From positions 1 to 64,000 of the forward strand of contig JBBQAO010000009.1 of the NCBI GenBank assembly GCA_038316355.1: a stretch of 64,000 bases of DNA, written 5' to 3'. The DNA comes from Ga0077527 sp038316355. Lineage in GTDB: Bacteria; Pseudomonadota; Gammaproteobacteria; Burkholderiales; SG8-41. Positions 9,433 to 18,736 of this stretch are shown here, one piece after another. The notes under the pieces were generated by a model. It was not told the DNA's origin, did no database searches, and saw only the letters and a program-made list of their open reading frames with translations. Position 1 is the first letter of the stretch. Each line of letters starts with the position of its first letter. Both the position numbers and the translations under genes were made by a program.

Positions 9433-10926
9433 TCAGCGTTTATCCGCCCGGGAGATCAGGAACTGGGTCAGCAGCGGCACCGGTCGACCGGTGGAGCCTT
9501 TTTCCTTGCCGGATTTCCAGGCGGTGCCGGCCACGTCGAGATGGGCCCAGGGATATTTTTTGGTGAAACGGGAGAGGAAACACGCGGCGGTCACCGCGCC
9601 GGCGGGACGGCCGCCGATGTTGGCGAAATCCGCGAAGTTGCTGTGCAGCTGATCCTGGTATTCGTCGTGCAGCGGCAGGTGCCAGGCGCCGTCGCCGGCG
9701 ATCTCGCCCGCGGCCAGCACTTCGTGCGCCAGCGGGTCGTTGTTGGCGAACAGGCCGCTTACCACATGACCGAGCGCGATGACGCAGGCGCCGGTGAGCG
9801 TGGCGATGTCGATGACTGCGGCGGGCTGGTAACGCTCGGCGTAGGTCAGCGCGTCGCACAGGATCAGGCGGCCCTCGGCGTCGGTGTTGAGGATTTCCAC
9901 GGTCTGGCCCGACATGCTGGTGACGATGTCGCCGGGTTTGGTGGCGCGTCCGCCGGGCATGTTTTCGGTAGCGGGTATGATGCCGACCATGTTGACCGGA
10001 AGTTTCATTTCGGCAATGGCTTTGATGGTGCCCAGCACGCTGCCGGCACCGCTCATGTCGTACTTCATTTCATCCATTTCCGGCGCCGGCTTGATCGAAA
10101 TGCCGCCGGTGTCGAAAGTGACGCCCTTGCCGACCAGCACCACCGGTTTCTGCCGCTTCGGTCCGCCGCTGTATTCAATAACGATCAGTTTCGGCGGTTC
10201 GCTGCTGCCCTGCGCCACCGACAGCAGCGTGTTCATGCCAAGTTTTTTCATGTCGGCACGTTCGAGCACCTGGATTTTCAGGCGGTAGTGTTTGGCGAGT
10301 TTGCGCGCTTCGTCGGCCAGATAAGCGGGCGTGCAGACATTGCCCGGCAGGTTGCCGAGATCACGGGCGAGGTTCACGCCATGGGCGAGTGCGAGTCCGC
10401 GCGCGAGTCCGCTTGCGGCGCGTTTGACGTCAGCCTGGGTTTTCACCGAGAGCACGGCCTTGCTCAATGCCGACGCGGTTTTTTCCGGCTTGCTTTTCAT
10501 CTGTCCGAAACGGTAGTTCGTGGTGCGTGCGGCACAGGCAGCCTGCATCGCCTTCCACTCGATGTCGCGGTGGCCGACACTGAGCTCGGTGAGGTGCAGT
10601 TCGGCATCGGTTGTACCGGTGCTGGCGAGGGCGCCGATGGCCGCGGTGACGCTGCGGCGGAATTGTTTTTCTCCGAATTCGGCCTCTGCGCCCAGTCCGA
10701 CCAGCAGCACGCGCGCACTGCCAATGCCGGACACGTCGTGCAGCAACAAGGTGCTGCCGATGCGGCCTTCCATGTCGCCGCGCTGCAGCACGCGGCGCAG
10801 GTAACCTTTGGTGGCGTGATCGATTGCCGTGGCGGCGTCGCTCAGTGTCCTGCCGGCGTATACGCCGACCACGGTGCAGCCGCTGGCGTTGCGGCCCGGA
10901 ACGAGGGGTTTTATGCTAAATTCCAC
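9433..10926 (-). CDS. pepA: Leucyl aminopeptidase (cytosol aminopeptidase, M17)
   Basis: A 497-residue M17 peptidase with the signature NTDAEGRLILCDAL and the metal/lysine region VGKGVTFDTGGISIKP. It removes N-terminal residues in the cytosol; E. coli PepA also binds DNA. GTG 10926 is chosen because AGGAG stands seven bases before it. It is divergent from lptF with a 223-bp shared upstream region, the usual betaproteobacterial arrangement, and heads the pepA-holC-valS series. Confidence 0.96.
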   Translation of the reverse strand: MEFSIKPLVPGRNASGCTVVGVYAGRTLSDAATAIDHATKGYLRRVLQRGDMEGRIGSTLLLHDVSGIGSARVLLVGLGAEAEFGEKQFRRSVTAAIGALASTGTTDAELHLTELSVGHRDIEWKAMQAACAARTTNYRFGQMKSKPEKTASALSKAVLSVKTQADVKRAASGLARGLALAHGVNLARDLGNLPGNVCTPAYLADEARKLAKHYRLKIQVLERADMKKLGMNTLLSVAQGSSEPPKLIVIEYSGGPKRQKPVVLVGKGVTFDTGGISIKPAPEMDEMKYDMSGAGSVLGTIKAIAEMKLPVNMVGIIPATENMPGGRATKPGDIVTSMSGQTVEILNTDAEGRLILCDALTYAERYQPAAVIDIATLTGACVIALGHVVSGLFANNDPLAHEVLAAGEIAGDGAWHLPLHDEYQDQLHSNFADFANIGGRPAGAVTAACFLSRFTKKYPWAHLDVAGTAWKSGKEKGSTGRPVPLLTQFLISRADKR

Positions 10927-11149
10927 GCGTCAACTCCTATGCGCATTAGGTTCTTTTCAGGAACATGTCTGGCGATCCGTGTCGTACCGCATTGTGTGCG
11001 GAACCGGCCATCGTGAGCATCGTTGAAACCCGGCGACAAGTGCGGCAAAAACATGTGCAAGACGTGCAACACACCGTGCAGCAACACACCGGCATCCAGC
11101 ATCATCCATTGATTATCTGCGCGTTCATTTCAAAAAGCAAAATGCCGGC

Positions 11150-12229
11150 ATGATTTTCCGCTCTGCATTGCTGCGTGAACTTGCGACCTCGGCGGTCGCG
11201 ATATTCCTGGTCCTGCTCGGCATTTCCATTACCACCCAGCTGGTGCGTCTTCTGGGTCAGGCAGCCAGCGGGCTGATAACCTCCACGGGTGTCGTTGCCC
11301 TGCTCGGGTTCACACTGGTCGGCTACCTGCCGATCCTGCTCTCGGTGACACTGTTCATTGCGGTGTTGATGACGCTGACCCGCAGTTACCGGGATTCGGA
11401 AATGGTGGTGTGGTTTTCCTGCGGCCTCGGTCTGACCCGCTGGATCCGGCCGGTGCTGACTTTTTCCCTGCCGCTGGTGCTGACGATTGCGCTGCTGTCG
11501 CTGTTGCTCTCGCCATGGGCGGTGCAGAAGGCCGAGGATTTTCGCCGCCAGATGGACAGCCGCGATGAAGTGGCGCAGGTGACGCCGGGCGTGTTCCATG
11601 AATCGCGCCGGGCCGACCGGGTGTACCTGGTTGAGGAGGTTGCCGGCAAGGCCAACCTGGTGGCCAATGTGTTTGTCAGCTCGACCCAGAACGGCAAGCT
11701 CGGCGTGATGGTCGCGCAGAGCGGTTTCCAGGAAACCGCAGCCAACGGCGACCGTTTCCTGGTGTTGCTTAACGGCCGTCGTTACGAGGGTGAGCCAGGC
11801 TCCCCTGAATACAAGATTTTCGAGTTCGGGCGTTACGCGATGCGCATCGAGACTGCGGAGTCCGTGGCTCGGGCACCCACGACCAAGACCATGTCGACAT
11901 TGGACCTGATGCGCGATCCGGATCCGCGCAATCTCGGCGAATTGTCCTGGCGCGTGGGCCTCCCCGCGAGCGCGCTGATTCTGTGCCTGCTGGCCATTCC
12001 GCTGTCGTTCGTGAATCCCCGCGCCGGCCGCTCGATGAACATCGTGCTGGCGATACTGGTGTACATGGTCTACAGCAATCTGCTGTCGATCATGCAGGCG
12101 TCTATCGCGCAGTCCCGGATTGATTTTTTCATCGGCATGTGGGGCGTGCATGCGGCCATGGTGCTGCTGCTGCTGGGAATGTTCTATCGGCGGCTTTCGG
12201 TGTTCTCGTTGTGGCGGCTGCTGCGGTGA
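11150..12229 (+). CDS. lptF: LPS export ABC transporter permease LptF
   Basis: A 359-residue inner-membrane permease with six helices (three near the N-terminus, three after about residue 255) around a large periplasmic beta-jellyroll domain. The N-terminus MIFRSALLRELATSAVAIF is the family pattern. With LptG and the ATPase LptB (not in this window) it extracts LPS from the inner membrane. It overlaps lptG by four bases (GTGA), implying coupled translation. Confidence 0.96.
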   Translation: MIFRSALLRELATSAVAIFLVLLGISITTQLVRLLGQAASGLITSTGVVALLGFTLVGYLPILLSVTLFIAVLMTLTRSYRDSEMVVWFSCGLGLTRWIRPVLTFSLPLVLTIALLSLLLSPWAVQKAEDFRRQMDSRDEVAQVTPGVFHESRRADRVYLVEEVAGKANLVANVFVSSTQNGKLGVMVAQSGFQETAANGDRFLVLLNGRRYEGEPGSPEYKIFEFGRYAMRIETAESVARAPTTKTMSTLDLMRDPDPRNLGELSWRVGLPASALILCLLAIPLSFVNPRAGRSMNIVLAILVYMVYSNLLSIMQASIAQSRIDFFIGMWGVHAAMVLLLLGMFYRRLSVFSLWRLLR

Positions 12230-13299
12230 GGACGCTGCGCAACTATGTGGCACGGGAAGTCGCGATGGCGACTTTTCTGGTGTTCGTCGCGTTGCTGCTG
12301 CTGTTCGCGTTTTTTGATCTGGTGGAGCAAATGAAGGATCTCGGGCGTGGCGGCTACCAGTTGCGCCACATCCTGCTACACGTGCTGCTGTCTGCCCCGA
12401 ATCATGTCTATGAGCTGTTTCCGATTGCCGCGTTGATCGGCACGCTGTTTGCGCTGGCGCAACTGGTGGCGAGCTCGGAATACACGGTGATGCGCGCCTC
12501 CGGCGTGTCGCTGGTGCGCATAGTGGGCGCGCTTGCGACTGTGGGCGTGGCGTTCGGCGCGCTGACTTTTGTTGTCGGCGAGTTTGTCGCGCCGCCCGCC
12601 GAACAGTACGCGCAGAGGCTGCGCTCGCAGGCGATTTCCGGCATCGTGGCGCAGGAGTTTCGCTCCGGTTTGTGGATCAAGGACGGCACCGCTTTTGTGA
12701 ATGTGCTCGAGGTCACACCTTCCGGTGGACTTAAGGGGCTGCGGATTTACGAATTCGATGCAAACTACCGCCTGCGCAATCTCCGCTTTGCCGCAGGCGC
12801 GGAGTACAAGGGCGACAACCGCTGGCAACTGATGGATGTTGCGCAAACGACCTTTGAGGGTTTGAAAACGCGGGTGAGCAATATTGAGCGCATGGACTGG
12901 CAGTCGGTGCTCGAACCGGCGTTGCTCACGGTGCTGCTGGTCAAGCCGGAGAAAATGTCGGCGTGGAGCCTGTATTCCTACGCACAGCATCTGAAGGAGA
13001 ACCGGCAGAAGGCGCTGCGCTATGAAATCGCCCTGTGGATCAAGCTCCTGTACCCGGTGGCGGTGCTGGTGATGATGGTGCTGGCGCTGCCGTTCGCCTA
13101 CTTCCAGAGCCGTCAGGGGGGGGTCGGTGCAAAGTTGTTCGCCGGCATCATGCTGGGGCTGGCATTTCATTTCCTCAATCGCCTGTTCGGGCATCTGGGG
13201 CTGCTCTATGACTGGCCGCCGTTCTCCAGCGCCGTGGTGCCGACGATGCTGTTCCTCAGCATTGCGCTGGGCATGATGTGGTGGCAGGAACGGCGCTGA
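12226..13299 (+). CDS. lptG: LPS export ABC transporter permease LptG
   Basis: A 357-residue partner of LptF with the same topology. GTG 12226 is chosen because it overlaps the lptF stop (GTGA) and gives RTLRNYVAREV, the usual LptG start; the frame is open further upstream, but that part is lptF read out of frame. The protein ends in hydrophobic segments (about 270-355) with FAYFQSRQGG in the cytoplasmic loop. It works with LptF as the heterodimeric LPS extractor. Confidence 0.96.
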   Translation: MRTLRNYVAREVAMATFLVFVALLLLFAFFDLVEQMKDLGRGGYQLRHILLHVLLSAPNHVYELFPIAALIGTLFALAQLVASSEYTVMRASGVSLVRIVGALATVGVAFGALTFVVGEFVAPPAEQYAQRLRSQAISGIVAQEFRSGLWIKDGTAFVNVLEVTPSGGLKGLRIYEFDANYRLRNLRFAAGAEYKGDNRWQLMDVAQTTFEGLKTRVSNIERMDWQSVLEPALLTVLLVKPEKMSAWSLYSYAQHLKENRQKALRYEIALWIKLLYPVAVLVMMVLALPFAYFQSRQGGVGAKLFAGIMLGLAFHFLNRLFGHLGLLYDWPPFSSAVVPTMLFLSIALGMMWWQERR

Positions 13300-13308
13300 G
13301 CCTGCTAC

Positions 13309-13728
13309 TCATCCGCTGACGACCAACCGGGTTCCGGCCAGCCGGTCGTGCAGAAACTGCCCGTCGCGGTCGATCAAAGCCCAGATGATTGACAGGCCCA
13401 GCAGCAGATAACCGGCGGTTGCGAGAGCGGCGCGCAATAACGCCCGCGGCACTTCGACGGGGGTGCCATTGACGGTTTCAAGGCGCATGCGCCAGGTTTT
13501 CATCGGCAGCGTCTGCCCGCTGCGCTGCCACTGCCAGACAAAATAAGCAGCACATGCTGCGCTGCCGATCACCTGAGTGAACAGCCGCGCGTACCCGGGA
13601 TTGGTGATTTGCGCCAAGGCTGCTGCAGCGCCGCCGGCGGTCAGCACGACCACGGTGAGAAGCAAAATCTCGTAGACGAGGCTGAGCAGGCGTCTGCCGA
13701 TGCCTGGCGTTCTGGAGCTTGCCGTCAC
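13309..13728 (-). CDS. RDD family membrane protein
   Basis: A 139-residue protein with three to four hydrophobic helices. The start has GIGRRLLSLVYEILLL and the end has DRDGQFLHDRLAGTRLV, the RDD family pattern (R and D residues in the first and last helices). It is the last gene of a four-gene operon with sigma factor, DUF3619 and DUF3106, overlapping DUF3106 by four bases. It converges on lptG with a 9-bp gap. Transport or envelope roles are proposed for the family; none can be assigned here. Confidence 0.85.
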   Translation of the reverse strand: MTASSRTPGIGRRLLSLVYEILLLTVVVLTAGGAAAALAQITNPGYARLFTQVIGSAACAAYFVWQWQRSGQTLPMKTWRMRLETVNGTPVEVPRALLRAALATAGYLLLGLSIIWALIDRDGQFLHDRLAGTRLVVSG

Positions 13729-14204
13729 TGCCGTTGGGTTGAGGGTGCTGGAGCAGAACCGGTGCCCGGTGTGATGAGTTCGCCAACCGGTGGATCAAAC
13801 GGAGTTTCGGACTGGGCCAGGGAACTTTTGTAGTCGCGGTATTGCTTGGCCATGTTGCGGCGCTGTTCCGGAGTCAGTTTTTTCAGTTCCTTGTAGCGGT
13901 CCCGCGCGGCCTGGCGCTGGGCAGGAGTCAGCGCGGCCCAGTCTTTCATCCGTTTCTGCAGCCGCTGCTGGTCGGCAGGCTTCATTTTCGGATAACGGTC
14001 GGCGATGGCGACCCATTTTTTGCGCCGCGTGGAATCCATTTCGGGCCACTCTGCGGCAAGGGGGGCGAGCACCTGTTGCTGCGCGGGCGCGAGTTCCGAC
14101 CAAGTCGGTTTTACGGGTTTAGCGCCCTGTTTTGCAGGCTGTGCGGCGACGGCAGGAAGCGCAAGGCATAGCCAGAGGATCAGCGCGATTGCCGGTTTAG
14201 CCAT
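13725..14204 (-). CDS. DUF3106 secreted protein
   Basis: A 159-residue protein with a signal peptide (about residues 1-21, ending AVAAQ). The mature part contains repeated helical P-x-W/Q motifs (WSELAPAQQQVLAPLAAEW, WVAIADRYPKMKPADQQRL), resembling the LTxxQR repeats of Spy/CpxP-type periplasmic proteins. DUF3106 membership is clear. The signal and the sigma-factor operon suggest an envelope-stress function, but this is inference. It overlaps both neighbours. Confidence 0.85.
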   Translation of the reverse strand: MAKPAIALILWLCLALPAVAAQPAKQGAKPVKPTWSELAPAQQQVLAPLAAEWPEMDSTRRKKWVAIADRYPKMKPADQQRLQKRMKDWAALTPAQRQAARDRYKELKKLTPEQRRNMAKQYRDYKSSLAQSETPFDPPVGELITPGTGSAPAPSTQRQ

Positions 14205-14566
14205 GAATCGAAGCCCTTGTCGAGGTAGGCATCGATCGGCAGGTCGTCGGTCAGCAACCGAACGTCAAGATCGGCCAATTCATTATTTTGCCAGCTGCCG
14301 GATTGCCAGTAACCGATGCTGATCAGCCCCATGACCAGCAGGGCGATGGGCAGCGCGTAGTGCAGGCCCGTGGCCGGACGGTCGCTGTTTCGCGATGACC
14401 ATGATCCTGCCCAGGCGAGTTTCCAGCCCGGCGCTGTGCGAAATCCGGCCAGCGCGTGTTTACGTGCTGCCGCCAGTTTTGCCACGGTGTCGCCACCCAT
14501 GTCGCGGGTACTGCGGTCGAGCACCCGGGCGATTTTTTTCGCGGTCTCGTGTTCATGGGCATTCAT
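14180..14566 (-). CDS. DUF3619 membrane protein, probable regulator of the adjacent sigma factor
   Basis: A 128-residue protein. The cytoplasmic N-terminal part starts NAHEHETAKKIARVLDRST, followed by one transmembrane segment (about residues 68-86, LHYALPIALLVMGLISIGYW) and a periplasmic tail. This layout and its ATGA overlap with the sigma-factor gene suggest an anti-sigma-like partner, but no zinc-binding motif is present. Family DUF3619 is recognised; the function is inferred from context only. Confidence 0.8.
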   Translation of the reverse strand: MNAHEHETAKKIARVLDRSTRDMGGDTVAKLAAARKHALAGFRTAPGWKLAWAGSWSSRNSDRPATGLHYALPIALLVMGLISIGYWQSGSWQNNELADLDVRLLTDDLPIDAYLDKGFDSWLNRQSR

Positions 14567-15129
14567 AGCTCAATTCCCTGTTTTCTGAGCAATATCGCCA
14601 ATGCATGCGTGGCCCGGGAGCAATGCGTTTTAACGCTACCCTCCGAGCATCCCATGGCTTTAGCGGTTTCGGCGACATCCAGTTCCTCCCAGTAACGCAA
14701 CATGAATGCCTGACGTTGACGCAGCGGCAGAGTTGCCACGGCTTTCTCAATAAAATCAAGAACTTGTTTTTGTTCGAACTGTTCGGCAGGGCGGTTGGCG
14801 ACTTTCGAGGTGTTGTCGACTTCCAAGGTTTCCAGCGGATCATAGTCTTCGTCGGCGTCGCTGCCAAACAGCGTGCTGAGCGGGGTGAGCCAGGCGGAGC
14901 GTACTTTCTGGCGGCGGAAGAAGTCGCGGATGGCGTTCTGCAGGATGCGCTGGAATAGCATCGGGAACTCGGTGACCGGGCGGTCCGAGTATTTCCCCGA
15001 GAGTTTAAACATGGCGTCCTGCACGATATCCAGCGCAAGATGTTCATCCCGCACGGAAAATACCGCCTGCTTGAACGCCCTGCGCTCGACTCCGGCCAGG
15101 AAATCCGCGAGTTCCTTGTATGTGGCCAG
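14563..15129 (-). CDS. RNA polymerase sigma-70 family factor, apparent CTG start
   Basis: Region 2 (RDEHLALDIVQDAMFKL) and region 4 (LPLRQRQAFMLRYWEELDVAE, GSVKTHCSRATHAL) define an ECF-like sigma factor. The first ATG/GTG/TTG in frame is GTG 15054, which cuts into region 2. Homologous sequence continues upstream: ATYKELADFLAGVERRAFKQ. No standard start occurs before the in-frame stop at 15207-15205. CTG 15129 sits where homologues have their initiator Met, with AAAGG seven bases before it, giving 188 residues. ATA (15147) or ATT (15186) would be alternatives, and a base error cannot be excluded. It heads the operon with DUF3619, DUF3106 and RDD. Confidence 0.8.
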   Translation of the reverse strand: MATYKELADFLAGVERRAFKQAVFSVRDEHLALDIVQDAMFKLSGKYSDRPVTEFPMLFQRILQNAIRDFFRRQKVRSAWLTPLSTLFGSDADEDYDPLETLEVDNTSKVANRPAEQFEQKQVLDFIEKAVATLPLRQRQAFMLRYWEELDVAETAKAMGCSEGSVKTHCSRATHALAILLRKQGIEL

Positions 15130-15378
15130 CTGGGTGCCTTTTTTTATGTGCCGGCGCCGATGGTGGCGCGACGGGGGCTCGGAAATCCTTGGGTTCGCGG
15201 CATCTTAGCAAAACAGCGGGTTGAGGCAAGGGCTGTTTAGTGTGCTCTGCAAACGCTTGTATCCTGCTGTTTACAGAGATATTTTGCTTGACCGACGGAG
15301 CTTCGCGCGGTAACGTTTCCGGTTTCCTCCTCGCCTTAAACTCGCGTTGAGCGTTCCAACACGAGCGGGTCCAAAATC

Positions 15379-17076
15379 ATGCAATTGTCGGGTGCAGAGA
15401 TCGTTGTGCGCTGCCTGCAGGAAGAAGGCATAGACCATATCTTCGGATATCCGGGCGGCGCTGTGTTGTTCCTGTATGACGAGCTGTTCAAACAGGACAA
15501 AGTCAAACATGTGCTGGTTCGCCACGAGCAGGCGGCGGTGCATGCGGCCGATGCCTACGCGCGGTCCACCCACAAGGTCGGCGTCGCGCTGGTGACCTCC
15601 GGTCCCGGCGTGACCAATGCGATCACCGGCATCGCCACAGCGTACATGGATTCCATCCCGATGGTGATCCTGACCGGGCAGGTGCCTACCCACGCCATCG
15701 GCGAAGATGCTTTTCAGGAGTGCGATACCGTCGGCATCACGCGTCCCTGCGTGAAGCACAATTTCCTGGTGAAGGACGTCAAGGATCTGGCGCTGACCAT
15801 CAAGAAAGCGTTTTACATCGCGTCCACGGGCCGGCCGGGTCCGGTGGTGGTCGATATCCCCAAAGACATCACCGCAATGAAGGCGGACTTCGAATATCCG
15901 AAGTCGATCAGCATGCGTTCGTATAACCCCGTGGTCAAAGGGCACGCCGGGCAGATCAAGAAAGCCGTGAAACTGTTGCTCGAAGCCAAGCGCCCGATGA
16001 TTTATGCCGGCGGCGGCGTGATCCTCGGCAATGCTTCGGCGGAACTGACCCAGCTGGTGAAGCTGATCGGGTTTCCGTGCACCAACACGCTGATGGGGCT
16101 GGGCGGGTTCCCGGCCACCGACCGCCATTCGCTCGGCATGCTTGGCATGCATGGCACCTACGAGGCCAACATGGCCATGCAGCATTGCGATGTGCTGCTG
16201 GCCGTTGGCGCACGTTTCGATGATCGCGTGATCGGCAATCCCAAACATTTTTTCGAGCAGCCGCGCCAGATTATCCATATCGACATTGATCCCGCCTCCA
16301 TATCCAAGCGCGTGAAAGTTGATGTGCCGGTGGTGGGTAATGTGGGCGAGGTGCTGAAAGAGCTGATTCGCCAGATCGAAGCGGCGCGCGGCGGTCCGGA
16401 CAAGGAATCACTGAAGGCATGGTGGGCGCAGATCGAGCAGTGGCGCGGACGCGACTGCCTCAAGTACGACCGCTCAAGTGCGATCATCAAGCCGCAGTTT
16501 GTGATCGAGAAGCTCTACCAGGTGACCAAGGGTGATGCATTCATCACCTCCGACGTCGGCCAGCATCAGATGTGGGCGGCGCAGTTCTACAAATTCGACA
16601 AGCCGCGGCGCTGGATCAATTCCGGCGGCCTGGGCACGATGGGGGTTGGCCTGCCATACGCGATGGGCGTGCAGATGGCGCATCCCAGGGCGACGGTTGC
16701 CTGCGTGACCGGCGAAGCGTCGATTCAGATGTGCATCCAGGAATTGTCGACCTGCAAGCAATATCGTTTACCGGTGAAGCTGGTGAACCTGAACAACCGT
16801 TACATGGGCATGGTGCGGCAGTGGCAGGAATTTTTCCATGGCAATCGCTACGCAGAGTCGTACATGGATGCGCTGCCGGATTTCGTCAAGCTGGCCGAGG
16901 CTTATGGTCATGTCGGCATGCGCATCGACAAACCGGCGGATGTCGAGCCGGCGCTGAAGGAGGCCTTTGCCCGCAAGAAGGATCTGGTGTTCCTCGACTT
17001 CATCACCGACCAGACTGAAAATGTGTTTCCGATGGTGCCGGGCGGCAAGGGCCTGTCGGAAATGATCCTGGTCTGA
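15379..17076 (+). CDS. ilvI: Acetolactate synthase large (catalytic) subunit
   Basis: A 565-residue ThDP enzyme. The N-terminal half has GYPGGAVLFLYDELF and RHEQAAVHAADAYAR with the catalytic Glu; the FAD/central domain follows, and the C-terminal ThDP motif reads TGEASIQMCIQELST, with Glu in place of the common Asp as in other betaproteobacterial IlvI. It makes acetolactate or acetohydroxybutyrate for Val, Leu and Ile. It leads ilvH and ilvC. A weak promoter candidate lies upstream: TTGACC 15288-15293, 17 bp, TAACGT. I looked for a Leu/Val/Ile leader peptide in 15205-15378 and found none. Confidence 0.97.
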   Translation: MQLSGAEIVVRCLQEEGIDHIFGYPGGAVLFLYDELFKQDKVKHVLVRHEQAAVHAADAYARSTHKVGVALVTSGPGVTNAITGIATAYMDSIPMVILTGQVPTHAIGEDAFQECDTVGITRPCVKHNFLVKDVKDLALTIKKAFYIASTGRPGPVVVDIPKDITAMKADFEYPKSISMRSYNPVVKGHAGQIKKAVKLLLEAKRPMIYAGGGVILGNASAELTQLVKLIGFPCTNTLMGLGGFPATDRHSLGMLGMHGTYEANMAMQHCDVLLAVGARFDDRVIGNPKHFFEQPRQIIHIDIDPASISKRVKVDVPVVGNVGEVLKELIRQIEAARGGPDKESLKAWWAQIEQWRGRDCLKYDRSSAIIKPQFVIEKLYQVTKGDAFITSDVGQHQMWAAQFYKFDKPRRWINSGGLGTMGVGLPYAMGVQMAHPRATVACVTGEASIQMCIQELSTCKQYRLPVKLVNLNNRYMGMVRQWQEFFHGNRYAESYMDALPDFVKLAEAYGHVGMRIDKPADVEPALKEAFARKKDLVFLDFITDQTENVFPMVPGGKGLSEMILV

Positions 17077-17080
17077 CGCC

Positions 17081-17572
17081 ATGAGACACATCATTTCGGT
17101 TTTGCTGGAAAACGAAGCGGGCGCGCTATCCCGGGTGGCCGGACTTTTTTCGGCGCGCGGCTACAACATCGAATCGCTGACCGTGGCGCCGACCGAGGAC
17201 GCAACGCTGTCGCGGATGACCATCGTCACCTCCGGGTCTGACGACGTCATCGAGCAGATCAACAAACAGTTGAACAAGCTGGTGGATGTGGTCAAAGTCG
17301 TCGATCTTTCCGAGGGCGATCACATCGAGCGCGAACTGATGCTGGTCAAGGTGCGCGCGATCGGCAAGGATCGTGAGGAAATGAAGCGCATGGCGGACAT
17401 TTTTCGCGGGCGTATCATTGACGTCACCGACAAGGATTACACAATAGAGCTGACCGGGCCGGGTTCGAAGCTCGACGCGTTCCTGAAAGCCATCGACCAG
17501 ACCGCTATTCTGGAAACTGTCCGCACCGGCGCTTCCGGCATCGGCCGCGGCGAACGCATTTTAAAGGTTTGA
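17081..17572 (+). CDS. ilvH: Acetolactate synthase small (regulatory) subunit
   Basis: A 163-residue subunit with an N-terminal ACT domain (MRHIISVLLENEAGALSRV, SARGYNIESLTVAPT) and the C-terminal IlvH domain. It binds valine for feedback control and activates the large subunit. It follows ilvI with a 4-bp gap, so it is in the same transcript. Confidence 0.97.
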   Translation: MRHIISVLLENEAGALSRVAGLFSARGYNIESLTVAPTEDATLSRMTIVTSGSDDVIEQINKQLNKLVDVVKVVDLSEGDHIERELMLVKVRAIGKDREEMKRMADIFRGRIIDVTDKDYTIELTGPGSKLDAFLKAIDQTAILETVRTGASGIGRGERILKV

Positions 17573-17638
17573 GGGGGCGGGCAGGGCGCTTGCCATGCCT
17601 GCGCATGATTACCGTTTACGTTTCAAACAGAGGAAGAA

Positions 17639-18655
17639 ATGAAGATTTTTTACGATAAAGACGCTGATCTTTCGCTGATCAAGCGCAAGCAGGTTGCCAT
17701 CATCGGTTACGGTTCGCAGGGCCATGCCCACGCGAACAATCTGAAAGATTCCGGAGCCAAGGTTACCGTGGGGCTGCGCAAGGACGGCGCCTCCTGGAGC
17801 AAGGCAAAAAAAGCCGGTATTGCCGTCAAGGAAGTCGGTGATGCGGTAAGAGGCGCCGACCTGGTGATGATCCTGCTGCCGGATGAACTCCATGCCGACG
17901 TTTATCGAAACGAGATCGAGCCCAATATCAAAAAGGGCGCGACGCTGGCGTTTGCCCACGGCTTCAACATCCATTTCAACCAGGTTGAGCCACGTGTCGA
18001 CCTCGACGTGATCATGATCGCGCCGAAAGGTCCCGGCCATCTGGTGCGTTCGACCTACACCCAGGGCGGCGGCGTGCCGGCGCTGATTGCGATCTACCAG
18101 AACCCGAGCAAGAATGCGCGTGACATCGCGCTGTCGTATGCGGCGGCGATTGGTGCAGCCCGTGCCGGTGTCATCGAAACCTCGTTCCGCGAGGAATGCG
18201 AGACCGATTTGTTCGGCGAGCAGGTGGTGCTGTGCGGTGGTGTGTCGGCGCTGATCCAGGCCGGCTTTGAAACGCTGGTCGATGCCGGCTATGCGCCGGA
18301 AATGGCTTATTTTGAGTGCCTGCACGAAGTGAAGCTGATCGTCGACCTGATCTACGAGGGCGGCATCGCCAACATGCGTTACTCGGTGTCGAATACCGCC
18401 GAGTACGGCGATTTCACGCGCGGGCCGCGCATTGTCACCGACGAAACGCGCGCGGAAATGCGCAAAATCCTCACCGAAATTCAGACCGGTCAGTTTGCCA
18501 AGGAATTCATCCTGGAGAACAAGGCCGGGGCCCCGACGCTCAAGGCATTGCGGCGCATCGGTCAGGCGCATCAGGTGGAAGTTGTCGGCGCGAAACTGCG
18601 CGACATGATGCCCTGGATCAAGAAAAACCGCCTGGTTGACCAGTCGAAAAACTAA
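17639..18655 (+). CDS. ilvC: Ketol-acid reductoisomerase (class I)
   Basis: A 338-residue class I KARI. The Rossmann loop is GYGSQGHAHANNLKDSG; the C-terminal knotted domain holds the Mg-binding acidic residues (ETDLFGEQ, ECLHEVKLIVDLIYEGG). It performs the second common step of branched-chain amino acid synthesis with NADPH. It has a strong ribosome site (GAGGAAG). A large hairpin follows before psd. Confidence 0.97.
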   Translation: MKIFYDKDADLSLIKRKQVAIIGYGSQGHAHANNLKDSGAKVTVGLRKDGASWSKAKKAGIAVKEVGDAVRGADLVMILLPDELHADVYRNEIEPNIKKGATLAFAHGFNIHFNQVEPRVDLDVIMIAPKGPGHLVRSTYTQGGGVPALIAIYQNPSKNARDIALSYAAAIGAARAGVIETSFREECETDLFGEQVVLCGGVSALIQAGFETLVDAGYAPEMAYFECLHEVKLIVDLIYEGGIANMRYSVSNTAEYGDFTRGPRIVTDETRAEMRKILTEIQTGQFAKEFILENKAGAPTLKALRRIGQAHQVEVVGAKLRDMMPWIKKNRLVDQSKN

Positions 18656-18664
18656 CGAACGCGT

Positions 18665-18725
18665 GAAAGGCGGTTTGCGCCGGGGAAATCGTCTCGAACG
18701 GCGAGCCCTGCGTAAACCGCCTTTC
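18665..18725 (+). other. Large imperfect hairpin between ilvC and psd
   Basis: The arms GAAAGGCGGTTTGCGC (18665-18680) and GCGTAAACCGCCTTTC (18710-18725) pair over 16 bp with a single G-U. The 29-nt loop holds a small inner stem (CTCG/CGAG around 18693-18705). No T-tract follows, so it is not a standard intrinsic terminator. It may protect the ilv mRNA end, act as a processing site, or attenuate read-through into psd. Confidence 0.6.
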
Positions 18726-18736
18726 GCCATTTGTTG

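Noticed and set aside
15205..15378. Possible branched-chain amino acid attenuator upstream of ilvI
   Set aside because: I searched for a short frame rich in Leu, Val or Ile codons and for terminator-like hairpins and saw neither.
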